NCBI RefSeq assembly: GCF_905147365.1
Contig: NC_056410.1
Span: 1,773,501-1,837,500 of the forward strand
Reading direction: 5' to 3'
From: Aricia agestis
Lineage: Eukaryota > Arthropoda > Insecta > Lepidoptera > Lycaenidae
Length of the DNA stretch: 64,000 bases
The notes beneath the pieces were generated by a model, which saw nothing but the letters and a program-made list of their open reading frames with translations, did not search any database and was not told the origin of the DNA. Numbering within the stretch: the first letter of the stretch is position 1; each line of letters opens with the position of its first letter. This document shows, piece by piece, positions 46,001 through 56,700 of the stretch. The translations under genes were made by a program, and so were the position numbers.

Positions 46001-47596
46001 TAATATGTATAAGTATAGTATAAAAGTTATGAATATATATTTCTGTTATCTGGTATCCGTAACACAAGTCCTTTAGGTACTTACCACGGGGCCAGGCTGA
46101 CATGGTGTGAAACGTAAATAGATATTTAACATTTTTTTCGCCCTACATAATAAATTTTACTTTATCATGTACTCACATCGTAGGTAACGACCACCGCGTG
46201 GGTTTCGGGTTCCGGTTCGGGAACCACGCGGACCTGCAGGTGCTGTACGAGTTCGGTCCGCAGACCAACACCAGGCCGCTGCAGGCCACACGTGAGTGAT
46301 ATTACTAGCGAGATTGGAAACTCTTAGGGTCAATTCAGACCGTAACGCGACGCGTAGATGCATTTCTTTTGTATGGATTTGACAGATTTGCAAGACGTCT
46401 CACGCAATTGAAATCTTTCAATCCAGGTGCCTTACTTCCGAAACAGATATCGATTTCTATTTTCGATTTCATCGGTTTTTTGACACTTTAGACATCTAAA
46501 ATATGTCTAAAAAATGTCAAAAAACCGTTGAAATCGAAAATCGAAATCGATATCAGTTTCGGGAGTAAGGCACCAGTTTCAGGAGTAAGGCACCAGTACA
46601 GAAATGCATCTACGCGTGGCGTTGCGATATAAATTGACCCTTATGGAACTTCAACATAATATTACCTATCCCAATCAGTCAAAAATCTTTATTGACTTCT
46701 CCCACATTACAAAAGTAGGTATTATACTATCTCATATGCATTGTAGTCGTGTGTAACATTAGCGAAATTCATGGGCAGATTGCGGATCTACTGATAGATG
46801 TTGGTCGTGATCTGTCTGGGCCATTGTCTGGGCTGGGCTGTCGTGGCTGGGCTTCACATAACCCGACCGAAATGCCTAAACCCGCCATCTGCCTGTAATA
46901 AATTTCTCAGATGGTGCATTATTGAATGCACCATTAACTGGGCCCCGTAAGGGCTACTGGCGCCTGTGTGCAAAAAAAGGATTGTGGCGCCCCTTTAGGC
47001 AAATTTTTTGGGTCCTTGGTTTTGGCGCCCCTAAAGATAGCGATTTGGCGCCACTTGAGGATGGCGCCCGTGTGCATTGCACACATTGCACATATGGTAG
47101 CGGGGCCCTGACCATTAACACCATCACCATCCATACATTAGTAATATCAAATTAAAACTCTTATCTTACCATCTGGATCACCATTTTGTTTCAAAAATTA
47201 TATAGGTAACACCAACATTACGCTTAATTTCATTTACATAGAAGAGTGTTTTAATGCACTTAAATATTAATTAGTTTTCTTAGGTAATGGTTTAATTTAC
47301 TGGGTATTTTTAAGGTGAATCACCTTAATATTTGTGGTTGAAACGATAATTTGCCTACAGTAATTATTAAAGAACATTTTTAGTCTACAGCTATAATAAA
47401 CTTATATATATACTTACGTATAATAAACGACATTCTTACCGTTTCAGTGATAAGATCAGCGCGATACCACCAGCGTCAAGTGCGTCGGCCATTCATAGAG
47501 TTCCTGATCCGCGCCGGCATCCTGCAAACACCCTCGTACGAGCTGAACATCATACACGACGCTCATGATGATGATGATGATGATGGACCCAGATAA
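43029..47596 (+). CDS. Secreted protein of unknown family, paralog 2 (129 residues, 4 exons)
   Basis: Coding exons 43029-43068, 44776-44868, 46184-46291 and 47448-47596; sum 390 bp, junctions GT/AG, all introns phase 1. Exon 1 plus the first codons of exon 2 encode a short signal peptide (MNENFIYTLFLLQCFPAYG). Exon 2 continues FFFIAPEDVAQAFTTIYG and RILKG; exon 3 gives NDHRVGFGFRFGNHADLQVL and YEFGPQTNTRPLQ, nearly the same as in paralog 1. Exon 4 is specific: RYHQRQVRRPFIEFLIRAG, SYELNIIH and an Asp run from a GAT repeat before the stop. It lacks the linker and charged tail of paralog 1. No known family recognised; a secreted signal, binding or structural protein are all open. Introns carry a SINE, several MITEs and an RTE-like tail. 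Confidence 0.72.
43691..43935 (+). repeat. Family E (RTE-type LINE tail, inferred), copy 3, in intron 1 of paralog 2
   Basis: CCCGCAACTCCGTTGCACCA, TTTATCGCGCGGGAACCGTA, CCTATGTCCTTTCCCGAGAC, then GACAGACAGACGGACAGACA and TTTCGCATTTATAATATTAG. A short inverted duplication (CAAAATCGGTTCAGCGGTT and complement) sits in the middle. Confidence 0.75.
44110..44266. mobile_element. MITE family Q, rearranged copy, in intron 1 of paralog 2
   Basis: AGAAATGCATCTAGGCGTCG and TGCGGTCTGAATTGACCC at the right end match the MITE at 46326-46641; the left end repeats GGTCTGAATTGACCC in direct rather than inverted orientation. Confidence 0.55.
44328..44353. repeat. (CA)13 microsatellite
   Basis: Uninterrupted CA dinucleotides in intron 1 of paralog 2. 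Confidence 0.9.
44993..45190. repeat. TACGTAGCGGTTACG-rich tract
   Basis: Many CGTAGC/GTTACG words (for example CGTAGCGGTTACGTAGCGGT), partly inverted; resembles the interior of the fold-back MITEs at 19641 and 31428. Borders not found. Intron 2 of paralog 2. Confidence 0.45.
45231..45530. mobile_element. MITE with 60-bp inverted ends and an inner direct duplication, in intron 2 of paralog 2
   Basis: GCGGGGCTAAAATGGTCGCT and TTTGGAGAATCATATA at the left; the complement at the right. Inside, two direct copies of a 60-bp unit (ACCAATCATTAATC, GAATCACTATAT, ATTGCACGCAAAGTG) at about 45308 and 45417. Confidence 0.75.
45853..46114 (+). mobile_element. tRNA-headed SINE in intron 2 of paralog 2
   Basis: A-box-like TGGCTCAATGG at about 45864 and B-box-like GGGCTTTGAACCCC at about 45907 form a tRNA-like head; an AT-rich body and a 3' part (TCTGGTATCCGTAACACAAG, GCTGACATGGTGTGAAACG) follow. 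It ends about 70 bp before the conserved exon at 46184. A 3' fragment of the same family is at 26767. Confidence 0.7.
46326..46641. mobile_element. MITE family Q with TTA target duplication, in intron 3 of paralog 2
   Basis: GGGTCAATTCAGACCGTAAC and TAGATGCATTTCT at the left, diverged complement at the right, flanked by TTA on both sides. Contains a second MITE at 46426-46574. Confidence 0.7.
46426..46574. mobile_element. Palindromic MITE nested in MITE Q
   Basis: GGTGCCTTACTTCCGAAAC on the left, GTTTCGGGAGTAAGGCACC on the right, inner arms ATTTTCGATTTCATCGGTTT and complement. A 20-bp piece of its right end is repeated directly after it (46575-46594). Confidence 0.7.
46940..47108. repeat. 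GGCGCC-rich element with short inverted ends, in intron 3 of paralog 2
   Basis: GGGCCCCG at 46940 and CGGGGCCC at 47101; the interior repeats TGGCGCC/GGCGCC several times. 169 bp. Confidence 0.5.
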
Positions 47597-47790
47597 CAGT
47601 GCCAAAGAACTTCGTCTCTGTGGGGTCGTCCACATATTACGAGGACATCATACTAAACGTGATAGTAGACAATAATCCTTAAGATGTGGGAAATAGGGAA
47701 GTGTTTCCATTTTTTTCGCATTATGTACGTGGCTATTTGGACGGCTTTGCTCTGGGTGTTACCCTGTAAGTATATGAATCCCAAAGGTTA

Positions 47791-47796
47791 AATAAA
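47791..47796 (+). terminator. Poly(A) signal candidate for paralog 2
   Basis: AATAAA 195 bases past the stop codon at 47596. Confidence 0.5.
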
Positions 47797-50713
47797 ATTT
47801 TGTTACATTTTGAATGTTTATTTCTATAAAAATGGACTTACACGAAATTCTGTACATACGAGGAACGACTTATGTCGCTGTGGACGAAAAACGACCAATA
47901 CATAACAAACTACCTTACAATGAAACATTCATCCTCACACATCGACGCCATCTTGTAGTGCACGAAATGGCGGCTAAAACGGTACAAAATGGCGGACAGA
48001 GTAATGCGTGCAACATCAATTGTTAGTAGATTAGGAAACGGCAAATATGTAACTGCTGGATCTGTAAGATGGCTTCTTCAATTTCTCTTTAAAAAACTTA
48101 CTTTATAGCCTAGAATTTTATAAACTTATCCTAAAGTGTGATGTATAAGAATATTAGTGCAAATAAGTTACGCAATAAACCGGTCGGTTAATTGCAAATA
48201 TTTGGCCTCTACCAAAAATAATTATCTACGAAGACGTGATAATATTATTCTAAGAATTTAATTCCTCCCCAATTCCATAATTAGTAAAATTCAATAAATA
48301 TTTCACCTACGTTAAAAGTAGTGATAGTTCACAGCGGTCCTTAGTACTAATACCTAAAATAGAATGCTCAACGACACGACGAGAGAGACATATTTTTAAA
48401 TGTTCACAAAATAAAATATTATGAATACAGTAAAAACATAACCGCAGGTTGATTTCGCGTTTTAACTTAACTGATATAAAATTTTCCTTTACCAAAGTAG
48501 TAGTTACTTTAAGAGTGTAAACAACTTTCTTTTTCCACCTGACGAGATGAAGGTGGTATTATAGTGTCTGTAGCTAACAGCATATTGCAACATTGTTAGT
48601 CAGCTTAAGCACTTAGCAGTCATTATATTATCGCGGAGTTTTTGATCAGTTCTCCTTCCAATCCTTTTTTCTTGGATTGATTTGAAAGGGGTGACACTAC
48701 GATGTTGCCACTTTTTAATTTCTTCACTTTCTCGACAGACTATAACCTATTCTTTGAAGCAACTTATATAAGTACTAAGTGCATTCCACCAATTATTATA
48801 CAACCCATGTTGTTTTTTTTAAACAAATAACAACTTTAACGTTTAAGGTAAAAATAAGAAAAAAAGGAGAAAATGTTGCTGGATCATTTACATAATAGAA
48901 TATAAAAGATACTTAAGTTATACTTGGAAAATAAGGTAAATGTTGTCAAATAAAATACCAACAGGAAAAAATAAGGGTCCAGCAACAACATAAAATAAAT
49001 AAAAAACAAAAAAAAACAATATTTATCGTATAATATTACACTAAACATTATTTATATGAACATTAGTCTTTTTCGTAAATGGCATTACAATTTTGAACAT
49101 TAAATAAAAAAACTATCTACATTATTAGGTCAATGACCCTACAATATTGCATTTACAATGTTGGCGCGCATTTTGACAGCTGTCAAATAGTCTTTGACAT
49201 CGTGCATGCAGAATCACGTACAGCAATAATTGAATGTTTTTTGGAATTAAATACAAAACCTATTAAACTATCATGCTTAGTAATCATCATGTGTGAACAT
49301 AATATTATTATCATTTATTTATGTAGAATATTTGACAGTTATCAAAATTAAATGAATATACATAAATACAATTATTCATAAGTAAAAATAGGTTGGTACC
49401 GTTTTTACATCGTTTAAATAGCCGTAGTTAGCTTTGTGTCTATTACTTATTAAAATTACGATTTAATAATATAATTAATTGCAAAAGCGACGGCTCAAAT
49501 TGACGATTTTATTTCATTTAAAACGTGTCAAATATCTCTCATGCGTTCTCTTTCATTCGTTGTTTGAAAAAAATTGGCAACACTGAGAAAGAGAGGCAAT
49601 ACTGAGAGATATCACACATTCTTCAAAAAGGACGAATGTTTAAATAGGGAATGTCATAATCAATGAAAATATATTTTGTCTTCGACTTCGTAAAATCAAA
49701 GCTTCTATTTACAGACAATAATTCTAATACCTAAACTTGTCGCTACAAATTGTGATTGTTAAAAATTGTGACTTCAAGTTTTCTCCTACACGAAGTACTC
49801 AAAGGAGCCATACACATATTTTCCTCTCATTCTGTCAATGCTTTTGTTGTTTTTTATTCTTAATTATTTAACAGCGTCCTATTTAACCTTAAATATCAAA
49901 CATGGTGAGCGAATTATTTATTCCGTTAGACAATCACACTAGACATTTACTTAGTTTTAATTATGACATTTGCCGCAAACAATTATTACCTCCTCCTTTT
50001 TTCGAGTAGGATAATAAAACATAATTTGTCGACAATTATAGTATGATGAAACGACTGTATCAGTAATACACGTCATACGTCATAAGATGGCGGAATGTAA
50101 CAAAATGGTCGCCTTTAAAATGCAAATTAAGTATAAATGCAAAGTATATTACAAAGGTGGGCGCGCATAACGCTTCATCTGACAGCCAATCACGCAGCGC
50201 GTATTCATATCCAGAATATATAACTTAGGAAGACTAAAAATGTTAGAACATAAGAATAATATTTACATAATTACAAGTAAAACAGTTCAATACAGTAGAA
50301 ATAAGTAGAATAGTTACAGTATAAGGTAGCACAAAAATTAGCAAAGTATTAGTTACAATGATTTAGATATTTTAATTCGCATGATTTTGACATGCCATAG
50401 TTGAGTGAAATAAAATACTCATAGCTTAGAATATTATTATAAGTTTAAAAAGACAGAGTTGATGTTATAATTTCAATGTCATTTTCTTTTTAAAATACAA
50501 ACAACGCAACACTTTACCCCGCTTGCGACAATTATATTCGTCTGTTATCATATTGTAAGCCCTTTCATAAATACTGAAGAAGAGTAACAATCCAAGATTA
50601 ACTTTAAGTCAGACTGACTCAAGACCTAAACACGAACCACTCAAAGTCATGAATCTACGAATGTTATCCTTATTAGTAATACAATATTTGGTTTAGTCGT
50701 CCCTGTCTATGTA
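47797..50713. other. Space between convergent genes; probable 3' UTR of the CEP170-like gene at its right end
   Basis: No coding region recognised; ORFs here (for example 47814-48026) are short and featureless. Minus-strand AATAAA words occur near 49508 and 49917 and could end the CEP170-like transcript, leaving a 3' UTR of about 0.8-1.2 kb. Confidence 0.4.
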
Positions 50714-53700
50714 CTAGCTGTCTCCCTCGTTTCTCGCGGCGGGCGGCAGGCTCTGCGGGCTCTGGGAAAACTGATTCACCATCTTGCTCTGCATCATGTT
50801 GAGGAGGATGTCCGAATACTGCTCTATCAGTGATATGGCAGGGTTACCTGATGAGGTCGCTTCTGTTGACAAAGAGTTAATATTGTGTTCAATACAACTG
50901 TTTTTTTAATGTATGTAGGTTGTTATAATTAAGTTTCATCTGATATTATATTTTAACTTTAGATTAGAACTTGAGAGTTAAAGGCACGATAGCAAATAAC
51001 TAATTTTCTGCCCCGTCTTATGTTTATACTCTTTGCATAAGGAATTCTTGCCCGCCGATCGACAGGCACGCAGAAGTAAAATTGATATATAAAATAACAC
51101 GAGCTTGTGCTTGTGAATCTCAAAAACTGTCTTTTAATGTAGGACAATAACGGTTAAACGGATGTACCGTTCGCTAATGTCACCACACATAATTTACTAC
51201 ATCGTTTATTTACGTGTAAAATCTACGTGGTGCCATGAAGAAGACAGAGAAATAGGTCAAGTGTGATGGCTATACCTTTAGCTACCCTGTCGAGGCGGTG
51301 CCTGGCGGCGTCGGCAAGCGCACGCTCGTCTCCGTCCGTGCCGTTTTGCGCGCTCACGGCTCCACGCAGCACTTTTTGCGTCTCCACTATTGCCGCCTCC
51401 AGACCTGATACATAGATTTTATAATTGATAACCAACATGCTAGTACGTGCGCAGTAATGTATCGATGCGATATCTCTGCGCACGAGCCCCAAGGAATCGG
51501 GACTAAGAAGCAGACAAACGCGAGTCCACGGCAATCGGAAAACACCCTGCACTGGAACCACTGCCACAGTATTGACAAGTTCTCTGAGGTCTCACTGAGA
51601 CTACCCCTGTTTTCCAATTGCAAAATGCCCAAGTGTTCTACTGCTTAATTTGGAACGTGAATATTTTTTGAGAGTGCTTGTAGTAGTTGAACCTTTGAAC
51701 GTAGCATTATGCAGCATAATGCGCTCTATTGCTGCAATTAGATAACTGGGAAAGGATACGTGTACGTATGCGTGCACGTATACGCAGATGTATATGCAGG
51801 TGTATATGCAGGTGTATATGCAGGTGTATACGCAGGTGTATACGCACCGCTGATCTCCGCGGCGGCTCCGGGCTCGTGCTGCAGTGTGCGGTACAGCTGC
51901 ACCACTTTGCCGGCCGTGCGTGTTAGTTGCTCCTTCAACGATGCGCATAGCTCCGCCGGCGATACTGAAAAATATCTCATGTTAGATATACGCAAGACCA
52001 GCCAACTGGAATAACAGTTCGGTAACAAACAGAAGTAGTTAGCAGCACTCAAGCTACAGACATTTTTATAAATTATCTATAAAAACTTCGCAAGCAGCTT
52101 GAATGCTGCGCGCAAATTTTTGTAAATCCTTGCCACTGTGACTTTCATGGAATCAAAACAGCGCTCCTAGTTGCAAACAACGGCAAAAAATACAGTTAAA
52201 TTTGTACTAAACTTCTTATTACATAAGTTTACAAAGAAGATCAGTACGTAAATAAGTAGTGGGTGGGACTTACGGTCCTTGTCGGGCGGCGTGTCGGGCT
52301 TGTTCCGCTGGCGCGTGTTGGTAGTGAGTCGTGCTGTCACCTCGCGCGCCTTTGCCGAGATATCCCGCTCGCTGCCGCTGCGACCTTATACATGATACAC
52401 ACGTTACACTGATATGAAGGGTACGATAACATACTAAAATAACTTCTAAACGAAATTATGCTAATACGTTGGATATTATCTTCTATCAAAATAGGTAAAG
52501 ATGTTCCCGATACAGAATTCTAGTCCTATTTTAATACAGCATAGTTACTTTTCATTGTACTCCATCTAATTACTATTATTTGTCAATTAATATAATATAA
52601 TATAAATTGTGATAATAACTTAGAGGAAAAGCTTGTATTTATTCCTGTGAATACTAAACGCATTGAGAAGTTTAGAAATAATCTAAGTTCAAGTATTCAA
52701 TTATTGAATGGGTCGAATAGCTCAGATGAAGCTTTTAATAAATTATTTAAGATAATAAGAACCCAATTTAACAGTGTGTTTACTTCAGTAACGGTTAGAA
52801 ACAATAAAAAAATGAAAAATAATTTTACTAAATGGGCGACTGCAGGAATTAAAATAAGCAGGCAAAGATTGTATAGTCTGTATGAAGAAAAATGTTTTAA
52901 TAATAGTGTAGCATTTAAAGAATACGTTAAAAACTATTCTAAAACTTTTAGAAAAGTTTGCAAATCTGCTAAGGCTATGTACATAAAGAAAAAGATTAAA
53001 AATTCCAAAAATAAAATTAAAACTACTTGGAAGGTAATAGCTGGTGAGACTGGAAACGTCACCTGTCGTAGCTCGGATTTTCAACTGTATTTTGAAAATA
53101 AAGAAATTACCAATGACCTAGAAGTTGCGACAGCCTTTGAAAAATTCTTTGCTGACATTCCGGTTTCAACTACGAAAAACTTAAACTCCTCACCTGCAGC
53201 TGCCGAAAAACTACTCAAAGATAATATAAAGGAATGTAATGTCAATTTTAAGTTTAGAGAGATTGACCCCAAAGACATTATTGATACTTTTAAATTATTA
53301 AACATTAAGAATACCACCGATCTTTGGGGATTGTCTACAAAAATTATTAAATCAGTAATTGACATCATAGCTCCTCATCTAGCAATGATTTTTAATAACT
53401 GTATAGAGAATGGTGTTTTTCCTGACTTAATGAAGCACAGCAAGGTTATACCTTTATTTAAAGCGGGAATTAAGTCTGATCCGACAAATTACAGACCTAT
53501 ATCGGTTTTACCGACTCTTAGCAAAATATTTGAAAAAATAATTTTAAAACAGCTATTGGTACACTTTAATTCAAATAATTTATTACACGAAAATCAATAC
53601 GGTTTTACTAAGGGTCGTTCCACAACGGATGCTGGTATAGGTCTTCTATGTAGTATATTTGAAGCTTGGGAGGGATCGCAGGATGCCTTAGGTGTCTTCT

Positions 53701-56700
53701 GTGACCTCTCTAAGGCCTTCGACTGTGTCGAGCATGCTACATTGATTAGGAAATTACACCACTATGGCATAAGGGACTCAGCACTCAACCTTTTGACATC
53801 TTACCTCAAAAATAGGACTCAAAGGGTTGAAATCAATAATAAGAGATCAAATGGAACCAAAATAGAATTAGGTGTCCCACAGGGATCTATTTTAGGCCCG
53901 TTTCTTTTTCTCGTCTACATAAATGACCTACCTTATCTAGTTAAGGATAATGATAATGAAATAGTACTTTTTGCTGATGACACTTCACTTATTTTTAAAG
54001 TGAAGAGACAACAGTCTAATTACGACGAGGTAAACTGTACTCTTTCAAAAATAGTACATTGGTTTAATGTTAATAATTTACTTTTGAATTCTACGAAAAC
54101 TAAATGTTTAAAGTTTACTTTGCCCAATGTACGGCAAGTTCAAACCAATGTACTATTGAATGATGAGAAAATGAATTTGGTGGACACTACTGTATTTTTA
54201 GGTATTACACTAGATAGTAAATTACAGTGGGGTCCTCATATTGCTAAACTCGCAGATAGACTCAGTTCTGCAGCATATGCAGTCAGAAAGATTAGGGAAA
54301 TTTCTGACGAAGACACTGCACGATTAGTATACTTTAGCTATTTTCACAGTAGAATGTCATATGGTATCCTTTTATGGGGAAACGCTGCCGATATTAATAC
54401 TATATTTGTGCTGCAGAAGCGAGCTATACGTTCGATTTACAAAATGTCTACATTTGAATCTTTGAGAGAAAAGTTTAAAGAAATTGGTATTCTGACAGTA
54501 GCTTCTCAATACATTTTAGATAATGTAATACATGTTAGAAAAAATATATGTAAATTTAAAGCCAAAGGTGACATTCATTGTAGAAACACCAGAAATAAGT
54601 ACAAGCTAGATTTGCCAGTGATCAGACTTAGTAAAGTCAGTAAATCTTTTAAAGGTCAATGTATACGCCTTTTCAATAAAATCCCAGAAAACGTTAAAAA
54701 CCTTTCCATTAATAAATTTAAGAAAGTAGTCAAAGAGCGTTTGTGTGCCAAAGCCTATTATAAGGTCAATGATTTCATAAATGATGGCACATCTTGGGAG
54801 TAGGATGGCTGCTTACAAGGCTACTTCTACATTATTGTACATGACTTACTATGTATGTATGTTGACATTGTATAATTTTAAGTTACAGCATTGTAAATTT
54901 TATTTTAAAAGATTAATTTTTTTACCTCACTTTTTTTTGGTAAAAAAAGTGGGCCCCGTGCGAGTTTCTTACGCCGGTTCTTCTCGCCGGGATAGTTCCC
55001 GAACCGGTGGTAGGCACCGTAGCTAATATTAACATTCTGAAAGTATTTTCTTAAAATCTACTCAGAAATAAAACATTTTTTATTTATTTATTTATTTATT
55101 TTATTAGTACAGACAGGATAACTTTAAGCAAAATGGCTAAAATTGTATTACTTTCGACTTGTCATATTTTACCTAAGAGTTCCAATCTTTAAGAGTATAG
55201 CATCTTTTTAATCCCACTCATAAAGTTTTAATTAGGGTATAATATATACATCCTTAAACTTAGGCCAACCCAACGCGACCAGGCGACTGCGAAGCGGAGC
55301 GTCAAGTTGTCAAATGTGTGTTTTGTGAACAAAAAACACATTTGACAACTTGACGCTCCGTCACTGACGCGTAGGTTTGTTCTAAGCTTTATCCCACTCA
55401 CCTATCCGTCGCTGGGCGCGGTCAGCGGAGGCGGCGCGGGGGCGGTGCTGCGTCGCCGCGCCCTCCGCCCCCTCCTCAGACGACGACTCCGAGCGCCCCG
55501 CTACGAAGCAATCTACGTGCACAACAGTGAGGTTAGTTATTCCAGCACTAGCGTGTGGCTGGCTGCGTTAGTTATAAGCGTCTTAAATTGTTTCACTTAT
55601 AAAGTAGTTTAATTTGATTATATCACCTTTTATTGTGCAATTTTCTTATCTATGTTTAAAAATTAATGTTTGTTTATTCATTTTTCAATTTCAATCTTCT
55701 AAGTTCTATGTTATAATATTGTGTATTTTCGCTGCTTTATGCGTAATATTAACTAAGCACTGTTTAGTTTACAGTGTCTGTGAATTTTCAAGCATTAAGT
55801 CTAAAATGGCCACTTTGAGTGTTTCATATTTTGTTTCTTTCATTCATTTTTTTCAGATGTCGTGAAACGGCATTGAAAATGTGAAACATCAAATGTCAAT
55901 ACACTGAAATATAATTAAGGTGAATTGTTAGAAGTTACTGTAAATCATCTTCTTTCAAAACATTTTACGATTCACTCAAAGTGGCCGGTTTAGGCCTGCT
56001 AAGTTCTATACCTGTGTAATAGGAGTTGGGCATACGTCGGCGCGTGTTGGCGGCGGCCTTGTTCATGGAGCTGATGGTAGGTCGCATGAGACCCTGAGCG
56101 CGCATCGCCTGCTGGCGCGTCGGCTGGTCAGACTCCGAGTCGCTCTGTAATTTAACAAGGTGATTATTTATACAAACTACTAATCGATCTGGAAACGTAC
56201 CATTACCGTAAACATTTCAGGCGTAATGCACACCCGATTACTTGGTACGTGACGCGGATAACCAGTTACAATACTATTAATACTTTTTTAGTCGTTACAC
56301 AATTTAAACATTTGTAAGGCTAGGACCCAATTTCACCAACCTCTGTTTGTTAAATCCTAACAAGGCATTACTTAACGGACCTTGGAAAATTAAACAGACT
56401 GTTAAAATACTTATATCCCACAGTAAAAATTTAACAGCGGATTAGTAAATACAATCCCCGCGTTCCATTTAAAATCAAATCAAAACGCTTAAAATAGGAG
56501 GCATTTTGAGCGTTTCGATCGTTTTTACGCGGGGAATGTTAAGTGAACAACGAGTGAATAACATTCAATTCATTCGTTCTTGTTATAAGGCAACGAAATT
56601 GCAATGTACAAGTTTAATACGACGTGTTGACTGCAATGTGTCATTTTCACCTTATTCGTATAATACGTCATCTGGTTATTCAATACAATAGTTCTTTTTA

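Noticed and set aside
51601..52052. 115- and 104-codon ORFs on the minus strand
   Set aside because: The repeated YTPA/CVYT residues come from the minisatellite; the true exon (51848-51964) uses another frame supported by phase on both sides.
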